From Anadara kagoshimensis (Eukaryota > Mollusca > Bivalvia > Arcoida > Arcidae), in contig CM037874.1 in NCBI GenBank assembly GCA_021292105.1, positions 24,850,583 to 24,914,582 on the forward strand: DNA of 64,000 nucleotides, in the 5' to 3' direction. The stretch's first letter is position 1, and every line of letters starts with the position of its first letter. Positions 36,778-49,589 of this stretch are shown in pieces. The position numbers were made by a program, and so were the translations under genes. Below the pieces are notes generated by a model. The model was not told the DNA's origin, did not search any database, and worked only from the letters and a program-made list of their open reading frames with translations.

Positions 36778-38634
36778 GTGCCAAATTCGTGGAAAAAAGG
36801 AATAATAATTCCAATTTTTAAAGGAGGTAATAAAGATAAAACCTCACCCGACAGCTACAGACCCGTATCGCTACTACCAACGATAGAAAAAGTCTTTGAA
36901 AAACTGCTAGTGACTAGGATTGACAATAATATCACCGTAACAGGTACAACGCTTAGCCCTCAGCAGCAAGGATTTCAACGGGGATTGAGCTGTATAACCA
37001 CCTCCTTCAATCTCCATGAAACCATTTACCACAATGTTGAATTAGGTAGTAAAGTCTATGTAGCCTTTCTAGACACCAAAAAGGCTTTTGATACGGTGTG
37101 GAGAAAGGGACTTATGATAAAACTAAATAAAGTGGGAATTAAGGGTAAACTGTGGAGATTGGTTGATGATCTCCACATAAATACAGTAAGTGCGGTTATC
37201 ATAAATAGTGTCAAGTCTAAATGGTTTCCAACATATCAAGGTGTCAAACAAGGTGGTGTACTATCCACATTTCTATATCTGGTATTCATAGATGATTTAC
37301 TGAGGTTGCTAGAAAACAATCCTTGCGGGGCCTGTGTTGGTAATTTAAATAGCAGCTGCCCATCTTTTGCTGACGATATAGCATGTATAAGTATTTCACC
37401 TAATGGTCTGCAAACCATGTTGGATATAGCACATAGTTACGCTACAAAATGGCGTTATATTTATAATGTTAGTAAATCCAATATCCTTGTGTTTGGATCC
37501 TCTAAATGTTCATATGACAAAATAAAGTTTCAGTGGAAGCTTGGGAATGATCCACTTCCTATAGCTACACAATGTACTCATCTTGGTATCGAACTCAATG
37601 CTTTTAATCGACCCAACCAACGTACCAGAGAAAGGTGTAATAGAGGACGGAAGTCGTACTTTGCTATAGCTGGAATGGACAATAGTGACTTGAATCCTAT
37701 AGTTTTAACTGACTTATACCGGAAAATTGTGTTACCGACTGTTTGTTATGGATGTGAAGTATGGTCTGATATTAAAGAAAGTGACTATAACATTTTAAAT
37801 ACGTTCCAGCACTTTGTTGCTAAACACATTCAAAACTTCCCACAAAGAACCCGGTCAGATATATCTGAAAGTATGCTTGGACTATCCCGTATTCAAACTG
37901 AAATAGAAAAAAGGAAGCTATTCTTCTTACAAAAGCTCTGTGATTTAAATGGAGAAACACTGACTAAAAAAATATTTATATATCGATTGTACACATATTG
38001 CACCGAACCACGACTAACTCAATTTGGATTCATTCCTGATATTATAGAAATTCTCTTAAAATATCAGCTGCACCAGTACCTCCATGGATTTATGATCACG
38101 CAGCATTTCCCCGACAAGAGGGCATGGAAGGCAACAGTCAATAAAACAATAGCTTAACATGAAGCTACTAAATGGAGAGACAGGTTATCACAGAGTCCGG
38201 ACTTTATACGTTTCGCCGAATTGCATCACAAAATTGCGTATGCTTCTATATGGTCATTACCATCTACAAGGAGCCAGTTAAGACTTGTCCGATATATTGC
38301 CAAATTATGGGCACTACCTACTTGCTTAGTCAATAATACTTGTTCTTTGTGTGGCAACATTTACACAGACTTATACGTCCATATAGCATGCTGTTGTGTT
38401 CTTTTAAGTGATCTGCGCAACAGTTTTTGAAACGATATTACAGATGTGTTCGGTGTCTCTCTTAACGCAGAAATCAATAACATCAGCGATGAAAAACTGT
38501 ACCAAACTCTCTTAGGCAACACACAATGGATAACCACCGAAATAGACCACAAGTGTTTTATGTTTCACAGCTTTATCTATATACAAGCTGTATCTGCAGA
38601 ATACTACAGACAGTTACAAGTTGACTCAGCATAA
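36778..38634 (+). pseudogene. Jockey-like LINE reverse transcriptase, 5'-truncated, unit 1
   Basis: A non-LTR retrotransposon ORF2 that begins inside the RT domain (PNSWKKGIIIPIFKGG). RT motifs: SYRPVSLLPTIEKVFEK (26-42), catalytic AFLDTKKAFDTVW (about 96-108), GVKQGGVLS, and FADDI (197-201). A thumb and C-terminal region with Cys residues follows (CSLCGNIYTDLYVHIACC, zinc-knuckle-like). There is no endonuclease domain, so this is a typical 5'-truncated insertion. Two in-frame stops, TAA at 38155 and TGA at 38428, break it; the sister copy has sense codons at both sites. The 3' end has AATAAAGT followed by a short GAATGAAT tail at 38837-38860. Confidence 0.8.
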
Positions 38635-39698
38635 TAACATTCAGAGGGTCCAAACACAAGTTTAGCCCCAAACTAGACTGTCCTAACTATATATAGTATA
38701 TATATATATATATATATGTATTACCTACTTTATATTGCATGTGTTTAATTAAGTTTACACACGTTTAAATATTTTTTTATTTATTTATTTGTAACATATA
38801 ATTAATAATTATTTGTTAAAAATCTCTTATAGAGGAAATAAAGTTTGAATGAATGAATATATATAAATATATATATATATATATAATTATATATATCCCC
38901 AAATATAGGGTACTCTTGAAATCCGGATTTCGTACATTTCGTTTTCCTAGTAATTTATTAACATCATGGAGTGACTTCCGACAGCACGTTACGGACCGAT
39001 TAGCCTCTGTAATGTTTTATTTCTTCTTTGAAAACTAATAGTAAGATTACCCCCGCTGAATCTATTTATATCATAATGTATAGACAATATGACTTCACAT
39101 TTCTTAATAGGACAACTCAACTCCTAATTAAAACATGCTACATTTGAAATCAGAACTTTTGCCGACCAGCCACACGATGTCGTGGTGTGTGTTGGTTTAT
39201 ATATGTATATGTGTGCATGTACACATGTATATGTGCATGCATTCATACTTTTGTATGTTTTGTCTTTTGGTATGGTGGTACACATGTATATACTTTTGTG
39301 TAAATATATCTATGTGTATTTACACACATGTTGCTTAATCTGTGTATATTAATGTATATATACTTTATATTATATCTTTAAAATTATGTATTTGTCTACA
39401 TTTGTACTTGCAGGCATATATATGTATATGTGCATACTTATATACATGTAGGCATTTTTTTATTTTTTTTTTTTTTTTTTTGGAGGGGGGGAGGAGAATG
39501 TGTATGTATATATTCTAAGGTTTTTATGGAGTATACTTTAGGGTATATACATGAATGTATATTTATATATCCCTGTGTTAATATTTTTGTATGTATGACA
39601 GGTGTAGGGATGTACATACATGTATATTTAGGTTAAATTTTTATTATTCTTTCCAGCCAGTGCTTTTTTTTGTTTTTGTAAGCAAGAAATAATCAGTA
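38635..39698. other. LINE 3' tail and simple-repeat-rich DNA
   Basis: Contains (TA)n at 38690-38720 and 38857-38895, a unique block at 38896-39010 (which holds the empty site of the helicase element in unit 2), and a TATG/CATA-rich tract at 39195-39620 with a T18 run at 39463-39480. No gene is seen. Confidence 0.5.
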
Positions 39699-39912
39699 CA
39701 GTACAGACCTGCCAAGAGTTTAACACTGAGCTAACAAATTAGTGCCGAATCGGCAGCTCATCTCAGACTCTGTAGTAAGTTATATCTACAGCAGCCACCA
39801 TATCTCTCGACAGCCTTTTAGTCACTAGCAATCTCTATCTCCGTCACTCGGTAGCCGAGTTTTTGACACCTATTCATTACCTCAGTGTTAAACTTTCGAC
39901 AGGTCTGTACTG
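39699..39912. mobile_element. Tc1/mariner-type MITE, 214 bp
   Basis: CAGTACAGACCTG at the left is inverted at the right, with TA on both sides. The TIR is about 30 bp. Related to 6797-7180, with the segmental duplicate at 59043-59256. Non-coding. Confidence 0.7.
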
Positions 39913-40323
39913 TAGCTTAGTATAGGCTGTCAGCTATGTCACAGTTCTTTTTTTTATGGTAAACTGTCTTAAATTTTGGTTATTAACTGAACAGAAGTAG
40001 AAAATTCCCATGCTATTTTTATCTTTTTTTTCTTAATTATTAAATTCTATCTAACTTTGCCACATCATTCAGTGGCATCTGCTTGCTTTGATAATATACA
40101 AAATCACATGAAAGTACAAATGAATTTTGTACTTTTTTATACATTGCAATCACCTTTACACAAACACATGTCATACACTTTGTCAACCCCATTGACTTTC
40201 CTCATGATTTTTGTAACTAGTAAAAAATGTTTAATATCTTAAGAAGTGAAGTTTGTATTACTTCACCAGAATGCCTTGTTTGTGTTATAGACAAAAAATA
40301 AAAGTTATTGATTAAATCCAATC

Positions 40324-42930
40324 ATGGAAGCACATAACAATATCACAATACTTACTTCCAACTGTAGAGGTCTAAAGGATTATGAAAAACGTAGGGATGT
40401 GTTGAACTTCCTAAGGTCAAAATCATATAACATATACTGTTTACAAGAAACTCATTTGGTAGACAATTTACATTGGGTAATAAGATCAGAATGGGGTGGA
40501 GAAATTATTTTAAATTCAGTTACATCAAACTCAAGAGGGGTAGGCATTTTGTTTAATAATAATTTTGAGTATAATATACACCAAATTAAAAAAGATAATA
40601 ATGGGAATTATATAGCAGTTGACCTGACTATTGAAAAGATGAGAGTAACATTGATAAATATATATGCTCCAAATGAGGATAACCCACAATTTTTTTCAAA
40701 TATAGCAAAAATTCTCCAAGATTTTGAAAATGAATATTGCATCATAAATGGTGATTTTAATTTAGTTCAGAATCAAGAACTGGATACCTTTGGTTACCTC
40801 CATTACAATAATCCAAAAGCAAGCGATGTCGTAATAAATATGAAAGATGAATTGAATCTCATAGACCCTTTTAGAGAACTATATCCAGATGATAGAAAAT
40901 ATACTTGGCGAAAAAAACACCCATTAAAACAAAGTAGACTTGATTTTTTCCTTGTGTCAGAAAATTTTTTGACCAAGGTTGTAGATGTCAAACCAATCCT
41001 AGTTATAGGTCTGACCATTCTTCTGTTTGTTTATCATTAAAACTAAATGAATTTGTTAAAGATAGAGGCCTCTGGAAATTCAACAATTCCCTACTAACAG
41101 ATAAAAACTATACTGATATAGTAAAAAAGTGTATTAAAGATGTAAAAATACAATATGTAGTGCCTGTTTATAACATAGAAAAAAATTAATGAAATAAGCA
41201 ATGATGATATTCAATTTACCATTACAGATCAACAGTTTTTTGGAAACTGCTTTGCTTGAAATTAGGGGAAAAACCATATCATACTCCTCTTATCGTAAAA
41301 AAATGTCCATCCAAAAAGAGAAACAGATAATTGATGAAATTACTAGACTAGAAAGTAACTGTTTTTCTAACATTAATGAAATTAATAATAAAAAGAAAGA
41401 TTTAGAGGAATTAAGAAAAGAAAAAATGAAAGGGTCTCTGTTAAGGTCTAAAGCAAGGTGGGTAGAGGAAGGTGAAAAACCAAAGTATTTTTGTAGTTTA
41501 GAATCCAGAAATTTTGTTAGTAAAATAATCCCGAAAGTTGTAAAAGATGATAACTCTATAATTACTGATCAAAAGGAAATCCTAGCAGAAACTAAACAAT
41601 ATTACTTCAATCTTTATAATAGAGATAATGAGGAGTATTATATGGATCTCAAGAGTAAACTTAAAGATATTAAAGACATAAGTATTTTAACTGAAGAAAA
41701 AAAAGCATAGTTTGGAGGGAGAATTAACAAACACAGAAATTCATACTTTTTTACGAAAAATGAAAAATTTGAAAAGTCCTGGATCAGATGGTTTCATGTT
41801 TTACATCTGAATTTTTTAAATTTTTTTATAACAACTTAGTAAGCTTTTTAAGACGTTCGCTAAATGAAGGATTTCATACTGGAAAATTGTCAATTACACA
41901 AAGTCAGGGTATTATAACTTGTTTACCAAAAGGGGACAAACCAAAGCAGTTTCTAAAAAACTGGCGACCAATATCATTGTTGAATGTTGTATATAAAATA
42001 GCATCTGGCTGCATAGCTGAAATATTGAAAAAGGTATTACCGTTTATTATTTCAGAAGATCAGACAGGATTTATCAGTGGCAGATATATTGGTAAAAACA
42101 CTAGACTAATTTATGACTTAATGCAATATACAGAGGAAAAAAATATACCAGGGCTACTTTTAATGATTGATTTTGAAAAGGCATTTGATTCAGTGTCCTG
42201 GGATTATATTGATAAAGTGCTTGATTTTTTCAATTTTGGTGAATCTTTTATAAAATGGATTAAAATATTTCGACAAGAGATTATGTCAGCAGTCCTACAA
42301 AATGGAATTGTTTCTGGATTTTTTAGTATAACAAGAGGGTGTCGACAAGGGGACCCTATTTCACCCTACATATTCTTAATGTGTGCTGAAATTCTGTCTG
42401 TTCTTCTGAAAAATAATAAAAATATCAAAGGTATTAAAATTGGTGATGAAGAATTTAAACTGTCACTTTTTGCAGATGACACTACTGTCATACTGGATGG
42501 AGCAGAGTCATCATTACAAGAAACTTTACATGTCTTAGATGACTTTGCCTTGCTTTCCGGTTTAAAAATTAATAATAATAAAACAAGAGCAGTGTGGATT
42601 GGATGTAATAAATATAATGGCGAAACCTTTAATCATCGTTTTAAATTAGATTGGAACCAAGGTCCATTCACATTGCTTGGAATAAATTTTTCTGTTGATT
42701 TGGACAGAATGATAAAAATAAATTATGATATTAAAATACAAGAAATAGAAAAAAGCTTAAAACAGTGGTCAAAAAGAATTTTAACTCCTTTAGGTAGAAT
42801 AACCATTTTGAAAACACTGATAATTTCTAAACTAAACCATTTATTTATTGCTATTCCAAATCCACAACTGGAAATAATAACAAAACTGAATAAAATGTTT
42901 TTTAACTTTATTTGGCAACATAAAAAATTG
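40324..42930 (+). pseudogene. L1/Tx1-like LINE ORF2, unit 1, truncated and frameshifted
   Basis: Starts at an ATG with an AP-type endonuclease (TSNCRGLKDYEKRRD; CLQETHL; NGDFN; SRLDFFLVS), then a linker, then RT: NWRPISLLNVVYKIASG, MIDFEKAFDSVSW, RGCRQGDPISPY and FADDTTVI. The target-recognition SDHS motif survives only out of frame. Frame breaks lie near 40995 (one base lost relative to unit 2), 41185 (A run), 41700 and 41795. The ORF is cut off at 42930, where the duplication junction begins, so the C terminus and 3' UTR are absent. No ORF1 is visible upstream. Clade by motif style. Confidence 0.8.
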
Positions 42931-43443
42931 GTAGAGTGCTATGCTATGGTGAACCATAAATTTCAAACCGGTAGGAGTGACAGTTGTAAGTTAATAGGCA
43001 TTTTTCTTTTTCTTAATGGTGGCTCAGTAGTGGAGTGTCAGTTTCGAGAGCGGGAGGTCGTGGGTTAGAACTCGCGTTATTTGATGACAGCTAGAGTATC
43101 AACTGGTTCACCCCATGTCAGTATATGGCGGATTGAATGCTTGTCTGCAGCGTCCTTTTTCTGTGAGCTAGCTACTACTTAAAGCTGTCCCGATCGAGGT
43201 ACAGCCAACCATGCAGTTGTCTCGTTAATAATTGAAGCTAGTCCACTTGTATACAATATAATTTATGTCGTTTCACATATATGCATTTGTCAATGTATTA
43301 GTTTTGTTACTTCATGGAATTCTACGGAGCCCGCGAAGGGACATTGAAATAAATATATGTTTGCGTTTGCACGCAATATTTCGTTTCCACGCAATAGTAT
43401 TCCCTTCGCAGAATTCTCATTTCTTCTAGAGATTATGCTTAGC

Positions 43444-43452
43444 TACAAAATG
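43444..43452 (+). promoter_or_regulatory. Mutated TATA box of C45 copy 2
   Basis: TACAAAATG at the position of TATAAAAGG in the intact gene. Copy 3 has the same change at 62782-62790. Two substitutions probably weaken or remove TATA function. Confidence 0.45.
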
Positions 43453-43887
43453 ACAATTTAGACTGTCTGAAACCAAGTCGACGTCAGCACAACACTCCAT
43501 GGGCTATCGCTGTCTTTTAATTCGCGCAGATATAACGATTCTGCTACTCCATCAAGCATATGGTCTATATTGTTGGTAAAAATAGTTCTATTATGTATAC
43601 ATTGGTATGCATCTTCAAGTTCCAATTTGTGTAACTGAGCATCATCTTAACATGTCTATTATTAATGCTGTATTATCATAATTAACAGATAAAAAGTAGT
43701 GAGGAGCAAGGCAATTTAAATTGTGAATTGAAACCATTCTTCATACTAGTATTCAGTGATACAGCTGCGTCTTGAATCAAAATAGCTTAAAACATGAATT
43801 AGAAACTACATATAGAAATAACGCTGGTTCGGAAGTAGATAATCCGTTTCAGTATATTTGTAACATTCTTTAAATTGTAGGTGAAAA

Positions 43888-45125
43888 ATGGCGACCGAAG
43901 CATCAATCAGAAAGCTGAACTCATTACCAATGATATATGTGAGAGGTACACATTATGAAGTCGGATATCAGATCGGGTCAACGTTCAAAGAAAGAATTCA
44001 TGGATTCTTCCAAACTTCGGATCGTGTGCAGAAATACCTTATGTCATTCTTAGATTCGAAAGAGGGAAGTGAAGTCTATAAGTCATATCTGGATGTAACG
44101 AAGAGAGAGTTCCCATATTATATTAAAGAAATCGAGGGTATTGCCGATGGTGCAGAGATGCCTTTTGAACATATTTTTCTTTACAACATATCAAAGGAAA
44201 TATACAACGTACATTATCGTAAAATAACCTTGTCTGAAAATAATGATAACAGCAACACTTGGTCTTGTGAATCTAGTAAAACTGATGCTAAACAAAGACA
44301 TTCGGCCACCAATGACCAAGATGATTCGGGGTGTACAACTGTGTTTTTGAACAGACCAAACTGTAAAATCATGGCCCATAATGAAGATTCAGATCCCGCC
44401 ATTTTGCATTTCTCGTACATCGTCTGCGCGGACATCACTGATCCGGACTTTGACGATCGCCATGAATGTTTACGGCTTTTTCTTATCCGGGTGCTTTACC
44501 AGGCCATGCGTTTGGTTTCAATGACAAAGGCAGTGTTTTTGGAATTAACGGGATTTATGGAAAGAATGCCTTTATTGGGAAAGCTCCAAGATATTTCCTA
44601 AACCGCGTGTTACTCTCTTGTGAAACAATTGAAGATGTGCTAAAGGTTTTGAAAAACCCAAATTATGGTTCTGCATATTGCTTCTGTCTGAATTATGCAA
44701 ATTTAAAGCAAAATGACATGTGGTCGATTGAAATGGCTCCAGGGGAAGAAGGTCGACTTTTCGTACACAAAATACCGGAACAGACGGATATGGATAAACC
44801 CGCCCATTACGTCTACGCCAACCACTACAAAATAGCAGACGACAATGCAGTTGAATGTCTACAATCACAAAGTACTCTCGAAAGAACAAAACGAGCTGAA
44901 GAAATGAAAGCTCCTGAAAATCTCGAAGAGTTGAAGAATATTCTTGGCGATACACAAAATGAAGAATTTCCTATTTACAGGGTTAGAAGTGCAACCGACA
45001 AGAACGCAACCGTGTCTACCGCAATCTTTGATCTAACGAACCGGACAATGGAAATTTATATTGATAATGTTAAATACCATGCCAAACCTTTGGTAACTCT
45101 GCCATTGTATCTAGCCACGAACTGA
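43888..45125 (+). pseudogene. C45 acyltransferase-like gene, copy 2, frameshifted
   Basis: The first 190 or so residues match the intact copy closely, including RGTHYEVGYQIG and the DDSGCTTVF nucleophile site. At 44466-44472 the intact TGTTTCACGG has become TGTTTACGG; the lost base shifts the frame and the product would stop at 44601 (237 codons). The correct frame resumes to 45125. The original stop TAG is TAT here, adding a few residues before TGA. Copy 3 carries the same missing base, so the lesion predates the last duplication. If translated, the product would keep the N terminus and the Cys but lose most of the catalytic fold. Confidence 0.85.
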
Positions 45126-46400
45126 AAATGATAAATGTCCACGGTGATTTTGTTGCAATTTAATGCTACTTTTACGATTGGGAAAATTGAAGTTCTGAGA
45201 ACTAACAAACTACATTATGATATGCTGGCAATAGCTTGCATCTTCATAGTAGAGACACTACATTGTGGTACTATTTGATTTTTTGTGGGTAAGGACAACA
45301 AGTTTATTTTCATTGCATCAATTTTTGTGGACAAATTGGGAAATTTTAGGGAAACAAAACCACTTTGTAACCACATCAGACAGAAAATTAATACAATTGT
45401 GATTAAATGTTTTGCAGGGTTTGGGTTGTATTGAATATTATTATCAAACTCTAATACAATGCATCGAGTTGGACTTGCCCGATATTAAAAATGGACATAT
45501 GTAACTCGAAATGTCTCTAAAGAGCCAACACGAAAAACATCCCAAGAATCCACCTTGTGACCTTGGCCTTTGAATTACACGCCAAGTATTGGAACGCGAA
45601 CCGTCGATTAATGTTCCAAGTTTAAGCGAAATTCATCCATAAATGTGAAAGCACCTCCCTAGTAATAGTTCACGGGTTAAACCTAATTTGCCAGTTTTAA
45701 AGTTTTTGCTTTGCTTCGGGATTTTGACTTTGACATGGATTGGTATGTTTGTTCTTGATTTTGGAGTGGGTACGATTTTACACATACGGACAGACGAGGC
45801 GGGTAGACAGATATGATGATTCCTACATATCCGTGCTAAGTTTGCAGGGGTATAAAATGACTGCTGAATGACCCATGTTTGTATCGAATAAGTTGCTGCT
45901 ATTGCTCTCGGCATCTTATTGTATATGTAACCATTAATTAATTTATTCTTTCCTGCAAGGACAAAATCAAACATACTAATCCATGTCGGAATCACAAACC
46001 AGAAGCAAAGTAAAAACTTTGAAACTGACATTTTAGGTTAAACATCTAAACTTCCACCAGGGAAGTGAGGCCGGGTGCTCCGGAAGGGAAAGCACCTGTA
46101 TAGCTAGCTACATACACAAAGTTATAAAAACGAAGGGTGTACTATCCATTTATAGACTTTATTTGAGAAAATAAACAAGCATTTACACTATATTATGTAT
46201 CCATAGTTATGATACAGACTTTCACAATAAAATACACAATTGATTAACATTTCAGATAATAATAATAATAAATTCATAAAGAACGTTTAGAATGAAAGTA
46301 CATGTAGTCGCCTTCCTTCTTATTGCTTGTATCTTTGACCAAACATTGAACTCAACCAATGCCATCTGGAACCAATGGGAGGAATTCATATAAAGTAAAC
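45126..46400. other. Downstream flank of C45 copy 2
   Basis: Diverged duplicate of 29638-30955 with small indels. The longest open frame (132 codons, minus, 45633-46031) is not preserved in the sister region and is judged chance. Confidence 0.45.
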
Positions 46401-46619
46401 TATAGCCAAAACAACACTGACCTGTCTGCTTGACCTTAAATTGTTTATTGTGGACCAGCACATTTATTATTGAGAACTCCTTGATTTTCGTCCATAGGAA
46501 ACATGCAATGTTTATGCATTAACTACCAGTTCTATTACTACCCTTGTATAGGGTGGTTCATTGTTTCAGAATAGTCCTAATGAAAGGTCAAGTGGACAGG
46601 TCAATGCTGTTTGCCTATA
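46401..46619. mobile_element. MITE (CAACATTGACCTGTC family), uninterrupted
   Basis: Counterpart of 30956-31446 without the nested Harbinger-like MITE. TIR ends at TATAG (46401) and CCTATA (46619). Confidence 0.55.
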
Positions 46620-47858
46620 CAACAAAGTTATGTGCATTTGCAATACCATCTAAAAACAGGCTAAAACAGAATTGGGATGCCATTTCAAAAGTACACCAAA
46701 ACCAGCCCAACTGGGAAATCCATGTTTTCCCAACCTTATGCATGATCAAAATACAAAGCGCCAAGGGCACATCTATTCCACTCATCAGATTGTTCCTGTG
46801 AAGTTTCATAAAGCTATGTTAAACAGTTTTTGGGAAAAGTTGCAGTCAAAATATTGGCAGAGGACATGAAGTAAACACTTTATCCCCCCCTCTGTTTATA
46901 CATTTACAAATGGTTTATTTCTGCTTCAAGTGAAAAAAATGTATCATACAGGAACATGTCCGACCATGTTCAAATCATATCAAACCACAATCCAAAAGCA
47001 AAGTAAAAATCTTGAAAACTGACAGATTAAGTTTAACACCAGAACTTCCACTGCAGAGGCCGCGATTGTTGATCCAGGGAAGGAAAGCCCATCCTGTTTA
47101 GCTAGCTACACCCGCTACTTTTTAATATTACATCTCTTTTTATGCAATTTTTAATTTTTATTGAAATTTTCTTGTTCTACAGTAACCATGGTAAAGACAA
47201 AACTGGAAGAATGTTAAAAGCATGTGTATGGTAACTGATGGAGACTTTTGTTTTAGTTTGCCAAAGATATCTTTTCTAGATATTATGCTGTACACATATG
47301 TAGAGTTTGGGGAAAAAAATTTGGCCATCTCATGATCTGTGATCAATGCGACAAGCTTCATCAATGAAACAACTTAACAGGTATCAACTACTTGGTTGGC
47401 AAATGCAAATTGTAATTATGTCAAAACCTCAACACTATAATAAATATTTTCAATATTTAATAGCACTTTTAATCTTTGCTAGCTATTTGGTTCAGCTAAA
47501 ACTCCTCAGCACAATTTACTAAACAACATAATTCTTTCATATTTTGAAAATTAATTCAGAATACATTGTAAAGTTTTAACATGGAAGGATCACCATTCAG
47601 AAGATCAGACACATGATTAGGAAGTTTCCATGACAACAACAGGTGCTTGTAATAATTTAGGTATGAAAAATAAATGGAAAAAATTATGCAAATAAAATAA
47701 ATTGGGACCCAAAAGGATGAAGTCACAAGAACACAGTTTCTTGGTTCACTGCACAAAAGAATTGTAAATTTTACATGTACAAATTTACATAATAAATTCA
47801 ATGTTAATTTCTATATAAATCTACATAAAAAATTTAATTACATGTGACAATTTCAAAC

Positions 47859-48246
47859 GGGGTCAAATGCTGGTGAGGGTCTCGAGGGGTGTCTCTCTGG
47901 TCACGGAGATACACTAACAAAAACCACGAGTTAATGCCCACCGTCTCAAATAGGTTCTGCCAGCAAGTCACTTGTCACACCTCCTCGTTTTGGTGACCCT
48001 GGAAATGCTTTGGCAGCTGAGTGACAGTGGCGAAAGGCGAGCCTCCGGCGCCTTCAAATAACCGGACCCTGTGACTAAGGGAAGGAAAACCCCAACAGAA
48101 AACCACTGGTCCTCCGAGTTCAGGGGGTTATGCTTAGGGTTAGCAACCCTAACATGTAAAAAATACAAACGCTACAGAAACCAAAACCGAGGATTTTAAG
48201 GCCTTATGTGCCCCAGGCACGAAGAGGATTAAGTAAGTAAAAGTAA
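47859..48246 (+). mobile_element. Retroposed LINE 3' end or SINE, 388 bp
   Basis: Inserted in unit 2 only. Flanked by exact 13-bp repeats GACAATTTCAAAC (47846-47858, 48247-48259). Unit 1 has a single copy at about 32678-32690 and no insert. The right end is a GTAAGTAAAAGTAA tail, so it arose by target-primed reverse transcription. GC-richer than its surroundings. No open frame of note. Family not identified. Confidence 0.75.
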
Positions 48247-48268
48247 GACAATTTCAAACAGCATTATC

Positions 48269-48486
48269 TATAGGCAAACAACAATGACCTGTCTGCTTGG
48301 CATTTAATTTAAATGTTTATTAAAGACCAGTCCATTTATGTACAGGGTACACAGGTGTTTATTCCATCAATATCATGGAAAACATGCTCTGTTGATGCAT
48401 TGCCTGCCTTTACCAACAATACCAATGTATTTGATTGATATCCCCAACGTGAGGTCAAGTGGACAGGTCACTGTTGTTAGGCTGTA
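48269..48486. mobile_element. MITE (CAACATTGACCTGTC family)
   Basis: Duplicate of 32699-32930, starting a few bases after the retroposed insert. Confidence 0.5.
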
Positions 48487-49376
48487 TTCTGACTTAGGAC
48501 AAATATAATAACATATACTGCATTGACTGGTGCCATCAAATATTTTATAAACCATGTAATTATGGTATGCTACAAAAACAATGGATGGGAGGTACCATTT
48601 TTATATTATTGCAGGTGAGAAGAATTAAATAATATTAAAATAATATTCTTAAAATTAGGGGAGTAAATTATAACTGAGGTCCACCGTGCAAATATATAAA
48701 TGCTGATGTTTTGTTCACCCTCATAAAATTGAGGCAATTTTCACAAATGTATAACAAATGATCATGATGATATTATGGAATTAAAAAATTTAGAAATATT
48801 GTTTAATGAGCCAAATAACTTATGAACTCCAGTTTGATTTGAGGTATCCATCTAGTTGTTGACTATGACATCTTCAATACACTAACTCCTTATTAATATT
48901 AATGAACATAATTGTGAAGACCTAACTCTCCTTGTAAAAACAGCAGTATATATCCCTCTTCAGATTTTCCCTTTATTTCACCCAGAAATCACAACAGAAA
49001 GTGATAAGGGATTTACAAAATAAATTACACAAATAATTATCAATATTTATGTAACCACATCAGATCATTTGCACATCCAAGGATCCATCTTCGATGATCT
49101 ACAATCAGCAATGACGCACAACAAAGTGTGGAGACCATTCACCTTTTAGTTAAGAAGTATATTACAAATTATATCCATAAAAACAAACAACAATGCACTA
49201 GTACTTTCTAACAACCAGAATCCATGTGTAATTTACACAATTCATCGAAGAGAAACTTCTATTAAATAATTTTTTGACTATGCACAAACATTTCACAGTA
49301 AAATACATTAGCAGCATGGAGCAAACAAAATGCTTGCTGACTATAGTATAATATTATAACTATAACTATGGGCTTT

Positions 49377-49574
49377 CTCCAAAAACACAGAAAACTCAAC
49401 ACTTCACATTCATGATAATACCATAATAAATACCATAGCAGTCTGTGAAGTGTTGAGTTTTCTGTGTTTTTTGGATATAGTTTAATACTTCAGAACTCTA
49501 TTGAATCCATTAGGATCCACCAACAGACTCCACCGCCAGCCACATCTAAGGGTGTTGATTCTCTTTTTTATTAG
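49377..49574. mobile_element. 198-bp insert with a 30-bp hairpin
   Basis: Flanked by exact 15-bp repeats (49362-49376 and 49575-49589, ATAACTATGGGCTTT). Unit 1 has one near-copy of that site (about 33795) and no insert. The first half contains inverted arms of about 30 bp (49380-49409 and 49449-49480, around ACAGAAAACTCAACACTTCA) separated by about 40 bp. The right part is unpaired and ends in a T-rich ATTAG. The long duplication suggests retroposition. Confidence 0.7.
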
Positions 49575-49589
49575 ATAACTATGGGCTTT

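Noticed and set aside
45633-46031. Minus-strand open frame of 132 codons
   Set aside because: It is not preserved in the homologous stretch of unit 1 and spans known repeat fragments.
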